This document shows positions 1-6,155 of a DNA stretch of 6,155 nt, piece after piece. This DNA is from Fidelibacterota bacterium. GTDB taxonomy: Bacteria; Fidelibacterota; Fidelibacteria; Fidelibacterales; Fidelibacteraceae. The position numbers were made by a program, and so were the translations under genes. The stretch covers positions 1-6,155 of the forward strand of contig JAOZRH010000121.1 in assembly GCA_029931905.1 (NCBI GenBank), given 5' to 3'. Below the pieces are notes generated by a model. The model was not told where the DNA came from. It saw only the letters and a list, made by a program, of their open reading frames with translations, and ran no database searches. Position 1 is the first letter of the stretch. Every line of letters begins with the position of its first letter.

Positions 1-63
1 ATGGAAATTAGTTTTCATTTTTATTTTCACCATTTCTAAGTAGTTATAATATAATACTAATAA

Positions 64-92
64 TTCAAATAGACAACACTTTCCTTTATAAA
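64..92 (+). promoter_or_regulatory. Weak candidate sigma-70-like promoter upstream of leuS
   Basis: A TTCAAA at 64-69 and a TATAAA at 87-92 are separated by 17 bases, matching the general spacing of a -35/-10 pair. They would start a transcript near position 100, giving a leader of about 75 bases before leuS. The -35 box matches the consensus at only four of six bases. In DNA this AT-rich such pairs arise often by chance, and a perfect TATAAT at 45-50 lacks any -35 partner. I see no T-box element or other leader structure in 1-175. This is a low-confidence suggestion. Confidence 0.2.
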
Positions 93-165
93 AAAAACAT
101 TAGATTTTTATAAAATAATTCTTTATTTTACAAGTCGATAATAAATTGAAATTTTAGATTGAAAC

Positions 166-170
166 AGGAG
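166..170 (+). promoter_or_regulatory. Shine-Dalgarno of leuS (decides a GTG start)
   Basis: AGGAG lies five bases before the GTG at 176-178. This is the strongest purine-rich site in the leader, and it supports GTG as the initiation codon, since no in-frame ATG occurs near the conserved N-terminus. It also shows that this organism uses Shine-Dalgarno initiation for at least some genes. Confidence 0.75.
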
Positions 171-175
171 AGTAA

Positions 176-2599
176 GTGTCAAATTCATTATATTCATTTG
201 CAGAAATTGAACCCAAATGGCAGAAATATTGGGAAAAAAATAAAACATTTAAGACGAAAATAGACAAATCTAAACCGAAATATTATATTTTAGATATGTT
301 TCCTTATCCATCTGGGAATGGATTGCATGTTGGACATCCTGAAGGATATACAGCAAGTGATATTGTAAGTAGATATAAAAGAATGAAGGGATTTAATGTA
401 TTACATCCGATGGGATTTGATGCATTTGGTCTTCCTGCAGAAACTTACGCAATTCAAACTGGAACACATCCAAAAATAACTACTGAGAATAATATTAAAA
501 ATTTCACTCGTCAATTAAAAATGTTCGGATTTTCCTACGATTGGGATAGAAAAATAAATACTACAGATCCTAAATATTATAAATGGACACAATGGATATT
601 TTTACAACTATACAAAAAAGGATTAGTTTATGAGAAAGAAACTCCAGTTTGGTGGTGTGAAGGTTTAAAATCAGTATTAGCAAATGAAGAAGTTGTAAAT
701 GGAAAGAGTGAAAGAGGTGATTATCCTGTAAAACGCGTAATGTTGAAACAATGGATGTTGAAAATAACAAAATATGCCGACAGATTATTGGAAGGATTGG
801 ATAAATTAGATTGGCCTGAATCCGTGAAAGAGATGCAACGAAATTGGATTGGTAGAAGCGAAGGTGCAGAAGTAATATTTTCTGTTGATCAACGAGAAGA
901 AAAAATTAAAGTTTTTACAACTCGCTCTGATACACTTTTTGGTGCAACTTATATGGTTTTGGCTCCTGAACATCCGTTAGTTGAAAAAATTACAACTGAT
1001 GAATATAAAGAAGAAGTAGAGAATTATAAAAAACAAGCAATGACAAAAAGTGATTTAGTAAGAACTGAGCTTGAAAAAGATAAAACGGGAATTTTTACTG
1101 GTGGATATGCAATTAATCCGGTAAATAACCAAAAAATTCCAATATGGATTTCTGATTATGTCTTGTGGGGATATGGAACAGGTGCAATTATGGCAGTTCC
1201 AGCACATGATCAAAGAGATTATGAATTTGCGAAAAAATTTGAAATTAAAATTATTCAAGTAATTAATGGTGGAGATATAGATAAAGAATCTTATGAAGGC
1301 GATGGAATACATATTAATTCTGGATTTTTAAATGATTTGAATAAAGAAGATGCAATTTCAAAAATGAATAGTTGGTTAGAAGAAAATAATTATGGAAAAG
1401 CACAAGTAAATTATAAACTCAGAGATTGGTTATTTTCTCGTCAACGATATTGGGGAGAACCAATTCCATTATATAAAGATGAGGCTGGAAAAATTTATCC
1501 AATGAAGGAATCAGAATTGCCACTTAAACTTCCTGAAACAGAAAAATATAAACCGGCAGGAGCTGGGAAATCGCCACTTGCCAATATTCGTGAATGGGTT
1601 GAATTTGAAGATAATGATGGCAAAAAATATTTTAGAGAAACTCATACAATGCCTCAGTGGGCAGGGTCTAACTGGTATTATTTACGGTACATAAGTCCAG
1701 ATAGTGAAAGTAGATTAGTTGATGAAAATGATGAAAAATATTGGATGCCTGTTGACTTCTATATTGGTGGAGCAGAGCATGCAGTTTTACATTTACTCTA
1801 TGCAAGATTTTGGCATAAAGTACTTTTTGATATTGGTGCTGTTTCAACAGATGAGCCATTTCAAAAGTTGTTAAATCAAGGTTTGATACTTGGAACTGAT
1901 GGCGAAAAAATGAGCAAATCAAGAAGAAATGTTGTAAATCCAGATGATGTAATTAAAGAATTTGGAGCTGATTCTCTTAGAATTTATGAAATGTTTATGG
2001 GACCAATTGAAAGACCGAAACCTTGGTCAACAAAAGGATTGGGCGGTTCACATAGATTTTTAAATCGCATTTGGCGACTTTATATTGCTGATAATGGCGA
2101 ATTGAATCCAAATATTAAAGATGAAAAAAGTTCTGAAGAATTTGAAAAAGAATTCCATAAAACAGTAAAAATTGTTGGAGAACACATTGAGGAAACAAGA
2201 TTTAATACTGCAATAAGCCAAATGATGGTATTTGTTAACACTGGATATAAAGAAAATATTTTAAATAGAGAAATGATGACGAAATTTATTCAATTGGTTT
2301 CACCTTTTGCACCACATATTGCTGAAGAATTATGGGAAAAAATGGGAATTGCTGAGAATTTGACATATTCAAGTTGGCCAGTTTACAATAAATTAAAATT
2401 AGTTGAAGATACAATAGAATATCCTGTAATGATAAATGGTAAAATGAGATCAAAAGTAGTTGTAAATGCTGATGACGATAATGATAAGATTAAAGAAATT
2501 GTCTTAAATGATTCCAGAATACAAAAGTTTATTGAAGGGAAAAAAATATTCAAATTTTTAGTTATACCGAAAAAAATTGTTACTGTTGTAATTAAATAA
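176..2599 (+). CDS. leuS: Leucyl-tRNA synthetase (LeuRS), complete
   Basis: Cytoplasmic class Ia aminoacyl-tRNA synthetase that charges tRNA-Leu with leucine using ATP. At 807 residues it has the usual size of the compact bacterial form. Visible in order: the HIGH-type signature HVGH (51-54) in PYPSGNGLHVGH; a WIGRSEG stretch (224-230) entering the CP1 editing domain; the threonine-rich editing motif TTRSDTLFG (248-256); the editing aspartate in VPAHDQRD (D345); the return to the catalytic core with RDWLFSRQRYWGEP (416-429); KMSKS (578-582); an anticodon-binding domain with SPFAPHIAEELW (709-720); and the C-terminal tRNA-contacting domain (about 745-807). There is no insertion before KMSKS, unlike the E. 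coli enzyme. The ZN-1 region WWCEGLKSVLANEEV keeps a single cysteine (C161), the only one in the protein, so zinc binding there is unlikely. The residues after KMSKS read RRN where many bacterial enzymes have RGN or KNN. Start is GTG, chosen for its Shine-Dalgarno. The gene appears intact. Confidence 0.98.
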   Translation: MSNSLYSFAEIEPKWQKYWEKNKTFKTKIDKSKPKYYILDMFPYPSGNGLHVGHPEGYTASDIVSRYKRMKGFNVLHPMGFDAFGLPAETYAIQTGTHPKITTENNIKNFTRQLKMFGFSYDWDRKINTTDPKYYKWTQWIFLQLYKKGLVYEKETPVWWCEGLKSVLANEEVVNGKSERGDYPVKRVMLKQWMLKITKYADRLLEGLDKLDWPESVKEMQRNWIGRSEGAEVIFSVDQREEKIKVFTTRSDTLFGATYMVLAPEHPLVEKITTDEYKEEVENYKKQAMTKSDLVRTELEKDKTGIFTGGYAINPVNNQKIPIWISDYVLWGYGTGAIMAVPAHDQRDYEFAKKFEIKIIQVINGGDIDKESYEGDGIHINSGFLNDLNKEDAISKMNSWLEENNYGKAQVNYKLRDWLFSRQRYWGEPIPLYKDEAGKIYPMKESELPLKLPETEKYKPAGAGKSPLANIREWVEFEDNDGKKYFRETHTMPQWAGSNWYYLRYISPDSESRLVDENDEKYWMPVDFYIGGAEHAVLHLLYARFWHKVLFDIGAVSTDEPFQKLLNQGLILGTDGEKMSKSRRNVVNPDDVIKEFGADSLRIYEMFMGPIERPKPWSTKGLGGSHRFLNRIWRLYIADNGELNPNIKDEKSSEEFEKEFHKTVKIVGEHIEETRFNTAISQMMVFVNTGYKENILNREMMTKFIQLVSPFAPHIAEELWEKMGIAENLTYSSWPVYNKLKLVEDTIEYPVMINGKMRSKVVVNADDDNDKIKEIVLNDSRIQKFIEGKKIFKFLVIPKKIVTVVIK

Positions 2600-2617
2600 A
2601 ATTCTTATTGTGATTAG

Positions 2618-2642
2618 TTTTTATATAAATATTTTATAAAAA
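2618..2642. repeat. A/T-only 8-bp inverted repeat in the leuS-dacB gap
   Basis: TTTTTATA at 2618-2625 is matched exactly by TATAAAAA at 2635-2642 across a 9-base loop. All pairs are A-T and no U-tract of the kind needed for a standard intrinsic terminator follows; an A-rich run follows instead. It may be chance, a weak attenuating hairpin, or part of an AT-rich promoter region for dacB. The 69-base gap (2600-2668) otherwise shows only a TAGG (2657-2660) that could act as a weak ribosome-binding site for the next gene. Confidence 0.35.
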
Positions 2643-2668
2643 AGTTTAAAAATAATTAGGTAATATTA

Positions 2669-4141
2669 ATGAAATTAAAAATCAAAAAAATAATTGCTAT
2701 TGGAATTGTTGGTATATTTTTATCATCAATTTGTATGGCAAATGATTTGCAAAAAACGGTAGAATTGTTGTCTAAGTCAAAAGAGTTAAGTCACAGTATA
2801 TGGGGAGTTTATGCTGAATATGCTAAAGACGGAAAAGTGATTGTTGATTACAATTCTGATGTTTCACTTGCTCCTGCATCTTGTCAAAAAGTAATACCAT
2901 TAGCGATGTCATTATATTATCTTGGAGAAGATTTCAAGTACGAAACAAAAATATTTTATGATGGCGAAATATTAAAAAATGGAACTCTAAATGGAAATAT
3001 TTATGTAGTTGGTTCTGGTGATCCGACTCTCGGTTCAAGTGATTTTATGGATTCTTTACCGTTAGAAAAACTTATGAATAATTGGACGAATGCAATTAAA
3101 AAATTGGGAATAAAAAAAATAAATGGGAATGTTATTGCTGATGATTTGTTATTTGAAGAACAAGTGATTCCTGATGATTGGGTTTGGACTGATATTGGAA
3201 ATTATTATGGAACAGGGACAAATTCATTGTGCATAAATGACAATTTATATTTTCTATATTTTAAACCAAATGAAAAAGTTGGTGAAAAGGCAGAAGTTAT
3301 TAGAACTGAACCTAAAATTGATAATTTTACATTTACAAATTATATGAAAACAGGCAAAAAAGGTTCTGGCGATAATGGATATATATTTTGTGCCCCTAAA
3401 CAATATAATGCCGTTTTAAGAGGAACAATTCCACAAGGAAAAGCAGAATTTTCAATAAAAGGTTCAATGCCAGATCCAGCTCTTTTTACAGCTCAATATT
3501 TAACAGAATATTTAAAAAATAGTGGAATTAGTGTAAAATATTCAGGTAAAAAGATAAAAAATAAAAAAAAATACGATTCGAATAAATTAATACATATTAC
3601 ATATTCGGAAGAATTAAGTAAAATTATGGAGATTACGAATAAGTTAAGTGTAAATTTATATACAGAACAATTATTGAAAACTGTGGCATATTATGAAAGT
3701 GGTGATGGAAGTACAAAAGCGGGAATAAAAATAATTAAAGATTTCTTCAAAAATCATAATGTAGATGTTTCTGGAATGTATTTGACAGATGCTAGTGGCT
3801 TGTCTCGTACAAATCAATTGACAACAAAAAATTTGGCAAAATTATTGTCAATTATGAGTAAACAGGAAAATTTTGATAAATATTATGATTCTTTTGGTGT
3901 TGCAGGTATAAAAAATGATATTGGGTATGTTAAAAGCTTTTGTAGCAATTCAATTGCACAGGATAATGCACGAGTAAAAACAGGATTGATTAACGGAGTT
4001 AGAAGTCATACAGGTTATGTTCACTCTAAATCAGGCGAATTAATTACATTTTCATTGATAGTCAATAATTATCACTGTTCCGTATCTGATATTAATAAAT
4101 TACACGAAAAAGTTGTTGTAATGTTGGCTGAGTTGGAATAG
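2669..4141 (+). CDS. dacB: D-alanyl-D-alanine carboxypeptidase/endopeptidase, PBP4 family (peptidase S13)
   Basis: Periplasmic penicillin-binding protein that removes terminal D-Ala from peptidoglycan stem peptides and/or cuts D-Ala-mDAP cross-links. All three active-site motifs of the family are present: SxxK as SCQK (S71 nucleophile, K74) in LAPASCQK, SxN as SVN (327-329) before LYTEQLLK, and KTG (437-439) in ARVKTGLINGVRSHTGY. Further family hallmarks are GSGDPTLGS (115-123), VIADD (155-159), PDDWVWTDIGNYYGTG (168-183) and DASGLSRTNQLT (374-385). The N-terminus is a basic stretch, a hydrophobic core and a likely signal peptidase I site after MA (residue 24). The cysteine at 22 is preceded by isoleucine and does not make a lipobox. 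At 490 residues the length is normal, with the S13-specific insert domain between SxxK and SxN. ATG start; TAGG eight bases upstream is a weak Shine-Dalgarno. The specificity (carboxypeptidase versus endopeptidase) cannot be read from sequence. The symbol follows E. coli usage. Confidence 0.93.
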   Translation: MKLKIKKIIAIGIVGIFLSSICMANDLQKTVELLSKSKELSHSIWGVYAEYAKDGKVIVDYNSDVSLAPASCQKVIPLAMSLYYLGEDFKYETKIFYDGEILKNGTLNGNIYVVGSGDPTLGSSDFMDSLPLEKLMNNWTNAIKKLGIKKINGNVIADDLLFEEQVIPDDWVWTDIGNYYGTGTNSLCINDNLYFLYFKPNEKVGEKAEVIRTEPKIDNFTFTNYMKTGKKGSGDNGYIFCAPKQYNAVLRGTIPQGKAEFSIKGSMPDPALFTAQYLTEYLKNSGISVKYSGKKIKNKKKYDSNKLIHITYSEELSKIMEITNKLSVNLYTEQLLKTVAYYESGDGSTKAGIKIIKDFFKNHNVDVSGMYLTDASGLSRTNQLTTKNLAKLLSIMSKQENFDKYYDSFGVAGIKNDIGYVKSFCSNSIAQDNARVKTGLINGVRSHTGYVHSKSGELITFSLIVNNYHCSVSDINKLHEKVVVMLAELE

Positions 4142-4163
4142 AATAGTTTAGAAAAAATATATT

Positions 4164-4168
4164 AGGAG
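4164..4168 (+). promoter_or_regulatory. Shine-Dalgarno favouring a TTG start for the TPR gene
   Basis: AGGAG sits six bases before TTG at 4175-4177 but 15 bases before the next in-frame ATG at 4184-4186. The spacing therefore supports TTG as the start; using the ATG would shorten the protein by only three residues and leave the signal peptide intact. Confidence 0.65.
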
Positions 4169-4174
4169 TGTAGA

Positions 4175-5311
4175 TTGAAAATTATGAAACACTTTAGAAT
4201 ACTGATAATACTTTTTTTTGTAGTGAATTTATTTTCCCAATTTCCAAAATATATTGAAGATGAAATGGAAATTGGATTAAAATTATTCACAAATTATCAA
4301 TTTGATTCTGCTAAAACAATATATTCTGAAATGAGAAAAAAGTATCCATATGAACCGCTTGCTTGGTTTTATTTGATGAATACGGAATATGAAATTCTGA
4401 AAAATAATGGAAAAATTGAAGAGGCAAATGATTTTTTATTAGATGAAATAAAAATAATTGAACCGATATTTAAAAAAAAGTTAAATAATGTTGAAAATAA
4501 GGTTATTTATACGGTTTATTATGGTTCATTGAAGGGAGTGGGTGCGAGAGTTAATCTTTTTAAAAGTAACTATTTAATGGCATTTAGCGATGGTTTAAAG
4601 GCGAATAAATTAATAAAAGATGCTTTTGAAATGAATCCGCAATATTATGATGTTTATTTACCGCTTGGAAGTTATAATTTTTATGGCGGTGTAATGGCTG
4701 ATCATTATTCTGCAGTTAGTATGATATATGATTCTGAAAAAAAGAGAAAATTGGGTATTAATCAATTAAAAAAAGCTTATGAAAATGGAGTAGGAGCGAA
4801 ATGGGAAGCTGGTAGAATTTTATTGTTGATTTATCTTCACGAAACAAAAAATTATGATAAAGCATTAAAAATTGGTGAAAAATTAGTAACAAATTTCCCC
4901 AATAATTTGGATTACAAGTCATTATATATTGAGTTGCTTATTAATTTAGATGAAACTGAAAAAGCAAAAAAGATATTAAAGGATTATTCTAAATTTTACG
5001 AAAAATATTCAAAAAACGGCAAAAATATGTGGAAAGTTAGAGAAAATTATTTACAAGCAGTTTTGGATATGAAAATGGAAAATTATAATAAATCATTGAA
5101 ATTATTTCAATTCGTGATAGATAATTATAATTTGGAATTCCAGTGGTTTAAGGTCTTATCATATTTAAAAATCGGACAAATTTATGATTTAAAAAATGAT
5201 AGAGAAAATGCGAAAAAATATTATATATTAACAATAGATACAAAAGAGACAACAAGAGCAGTAAAAGATGCCAAAATTTATTTAGAAAAACCGTTTAAAA
5301 TTTACAAATGA
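4175..5311 (+). CDS. Exported tetratricopeptide-repeat-like protein, function unknown
   Basis: A 378-residue helical protein with an N-terminal signal peptide: basic MKIMKHFR, then a hydrophobic run (about 9-20) ending LFSQ, with probable cleavage around S21/Q22. The mature protein should therefore be periplasmic or cell-surface. TPR-like helix pairs can be seen at about 31-64 (LFTNYQFDSAKTIYSEM, with a proline near the end), 221-254 (NYDKALKIGEKLVTNFPNN), 297-325 (NYNKSLKLFQFVIDNY) and 328-361 (IGQIYDLKNDRENAKKYY). Between them lies a non-canonical block with YDVYLPLGSYNFYGG (158-172) and KRKLGINQLKKAYENG (190-205). That pattern recalls, by eye only, TPR proteins of the eukaryotic IML2/TTC39 type and uncharacterised FCB-group proteins. 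No catalytic motif is visible. TPR proteins usually act as scaffolds for protein complexes, so an envelope-assembly role next to the PBP4 gene is possible but is only inference. It follows dacB by 33 bases and precedes the nuclease gene by 7, consistent with an operon. Confidence 0.8.
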   Translation: MKIMKHFRILIILFFVVNLFSQFPKYIEDEMEIGLKLFTNYQFDSAKTIYSEMRKKYPYEPLAWFYLMNTEYEILKNNGKIEEANDFLLDEIKIIEPIFKKKLNNVENKVIYTVYYGSLKGVGARVNLFKSNYLMAFSDGLKANKLIKDAFEMNPQYYDVYLPLGSYNFYGGVMADHYSAVSMIYDSEKKRKLGINQLKKAYENGVGAKWEAGRILLLIYLHETKNYDKALKIGEKLVTNFPNNLDYKSLYIELLINLDETEKAKKILKDYSKFYEKYSKNGKNMWKVRENYLQAVLDMKMENYNKSLKLFQFVIDNYNLEFQWFKVLSYLKIGQIYDLKNDRENAKKYYILTIDTKETTRAVKDAKIYLEKPFKIYK

Positions 5312-5321
5312 TAAAATAATG
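5308..5321 (+). promoter_or_regulatory. Stop/start junction: possible translational coupling
   Basis: The TGA of the TPR gene (5309-5311) is overlapped by an ATG (5308-5310) that opens a tiny frame, Met-Ile-Lys-stop. Its TAA (5317-5319) in turn overlaps the ATG of the next gene (5319-5321) as TAATG. There is no Shine-Dalgarno before 5319, so ribosomes reinitiating after the TPR gene are the simplest way to translate the downstream gene. The mini-frame itself is probably not a functional peptide. An in-frame TAG at 5283-5285 bars an earlier start beyond 5286, and no ATG, GTG or TTG lies between. Confidence 0.4.
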
Positions 5322-6155
5322 GAAGAAAAAAACAATTTATTCGAAATATTAAATGATGAATCTGTAGAACAATATCCAGAATTATCTGTTGTTGGTTGGA
5401 TTGATAACGGAGATAAATATATAAAAGTATCCGGAATTATTGATTTGTTGTATCGCTACAATGCCGAATGGTATATTTTAGATTATAAAACAGATGGCAA
5501 TAAAGATAGTTTAGAAAAATACAAAATTCAAATTCAAACTTATCAGTGGATGGTAAAACAATTATATAATATTGAAGCAAATGGTCAAATTTATTTTTCT
5601 GCTTTTAATGAACTTGTTTCTGTCGATTGGAATGATGATTATTTTACCAAAATTTTTCAGAATGCAAGTAATTTATTTCATTTTACAAAACATTTATCAT
5701 TAATGGATTTATCATCAATAAAAAAAATCATATTACAAGAAAAAAACGAAAACATTCTCATTATAAATTATACAAAATATCAGTCAGATAATATGAGGCG
5801 AACATTATCGAATGAAAAATTACTTTCACCGAATATTAAAATTAAAAATATAAATGAAATTATTCGTTCACAAGTTGTAAATGGAAAAAAAATGTCTCCA
5901 TCACTTTTACAACTTGCTGTTTCTACAATAGTTAGTGAGAATGAAAAACGCGGAACGATTAAAATATTATCAAAAGCAATTAGTGAAAATGAGCAATATA
6001 ATGACGAAATAGTAAAATTTGATGATAAAAATATTGTAGAAAAATTTAATAATTTGAAGGAAGAAAAACAGTTAATTACAAATTCAGATATTTTGAAAAA
6101 TTTCATTAAAAATAATGATTACTCAGATAAAATTGTAATTATGAATGGTTTTTTA
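5319..6155 (+). CDS. RecB/AddA-type PD-(D/E)XK nuclease domain fused to AddB-like region (partial, runs off the right edge)
   Basis: The frame stays open for 279 codons from ATG 5319 to the last base, so the C-terminus is missing. Residues about 15-105 form a RecB-family nuclease domain: a candidate active-site glutamate around E21, GIIDLLYR with D42, LDYKTD with D55 and K57, then YKIQIQTY supplying the Q-x3-Y pair (Q71, Y75) and a closing strand QIYFSAFNELVSV (90-102). These are the metal-binding and catalytic positions of AddA/RecB C-terminal nucleases, which degrade DNA from double-strand breaks during recombination repair. After a linker, residues from about 143 (NENILIINYTKYQSDNMRR) through KIKNINEIIR, a helical segment, FDDKNI and IVIMNGFL resemble the start of AddB-type subunits: a Rossmann strand without a Walker A motif, then a helical insert. 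No AddA helicase precedes it; the upstream gene encodes a TPR protein with its own stop. An orphan or rearranged AddAB component is my reading. The nuclease call is firm, the AddB-like call moderate. Confidence 0.75.
   Translation, partial: MEEKNNLFEILNDESVEQYPELSVVGWIDNGDKYIKVSGIIDLLYRYNAEWYILDYKTDGNKDSLEKYKIQIQTYQWMVKQLYNIEANGQIYFSAFNELVSVDWNDDYFTKIFQNASNLFHFTKHLSLMDLSSIKKIILQEKNENILIINYTKYQSDNMRRTLSNEKLLSPNIKIKNINEIIRSQVVNGKKMSPSLLQLAVSTIVSENEKRGTIKILSKAISENEQYNDEIVKFDDKNIVEKFNNLKEEKQLITNSDILKNFIKNNDYSDKIVIMNGFL

Noticed and set aside
1..33. Possible start of a divergent minus-strand gene (ATG at 33-31, reading MVKIKMKTNFH to the left edge)
   Set aside because: Only 11 codons are visible, there is no ribosome-binding site before it, and in AT-rich DNA this is expected by chance. 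It would need sequence to the left.
1..43. Short plus-strand frames at the left edge (MEISFHFYFHHF-stop, or a frame ending at the TAG 41-43) as the tail of an upstream gene
   Set aside because: Too short to recognise and the two frames cannot be told apart; neither is supported by any motif.
34..175. T-box or other leader riboswitch controlling leuS
   Set aside because: T-boxes often control leuS in Firmicutes, but no AGGGTGGNACCGCG-like T-box sequence or terminator stem is present in this short leader.
570..1922. Three minus-strand open frames of 66-85 residues inside leuS
   Set aside because: All lie antisense to strongly conserved leuS codons and show low-complexity shadow composition.
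2690..2740. Lipoprotein signal in the PBP4-like protein (Cys22)
   Set aside because: The residue before the cysteine is isoleucine, not Gly, Ala or Ser, so the lipobox rule fails; a signal peptidase I site after residue 24 fits better.
5780..6106. Minus-strand 108-residue open frame
   Set aside because: It lies antisense within the nuclease/AddB-like frame, is rich in Phe, Ser, Ile and Leu as expected for the complement of A-rich coding DNA, and has no family signal or ribosome-binding site.
2669..6155. A defence island or novel antiviral system built from the nuclease and TPR genes
   Set aside because: The TPR protein is exported, the neighbours are housekeeping genes, and the nuclease motifs match the AddA/RecB recombination family. 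Nothing points to phage defence beyond the presence of a nuclease.

Overview
This is a strongly AT-rich chromosomal window (about 70% A+T or more by eye). It carries four genes, all on the + strand, with short gaps and no mobile-element, RNA-gene or CRISPR signal. The gene content is bacterial. The first three genes are complete and the fourth runs off the right edge. The exported proteins have short hydrophobic signal peptides, one ending in the Phe-Ser-Gln style common in the Bacteroidota/Ignavibacteriota (FCB) group. The leucyl-tRNA synthetase is the compact bacterial type. Two genes have clear AGGAG ribosome-binding sites and use GTG or TTG starts. I infer a low-GC FCB-group bacterium, perhaps near Ignavibacteria or Kapabacteria, but the sequence alone does not prove this.

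Layout: 1-175 is a leader region with a weak promoter-like pair and a strong Shine-Dalgarno. 176-2599 is leuS, an apparently complete leucyl-tRNA synthetase. 2600-2668 is a 69-base A/T-only-looking spacer with an 8-bp inverted repeat. 2669-4141 is a periplasmic D-alanyl-D-alanine carboxypeptidase/endopeptidase of the PBP4 (peptidase S13) family with all three catalytic motifs. 4175-5311 is an exported TPR-like protein of unknown function. 5319-6155 (open at the right edge) encodes a protein whose N-terminus is a RecB/AddA-type PD-(D/E)XK nuclease domain and whose following part resembles the N-terminal region of AddB-type helicase-nuclease subunits.

The gaps are 69, 33 and 7 bases, so the genes could be co-transcribed, most convincingly the last three. 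Their functions (translation, peptidoglycan trimming, an envelope TPR protein, DNA end processing) do not form an obvious single pathway, so this looks like an ordinary housekeeping cluster. The unusual item is the last gene. The nuclease domain that normally closes AddA stands at the start of a different protein, with no AddA helicase in front of it. It was found by direct translation of the unfinished frame at the right end.
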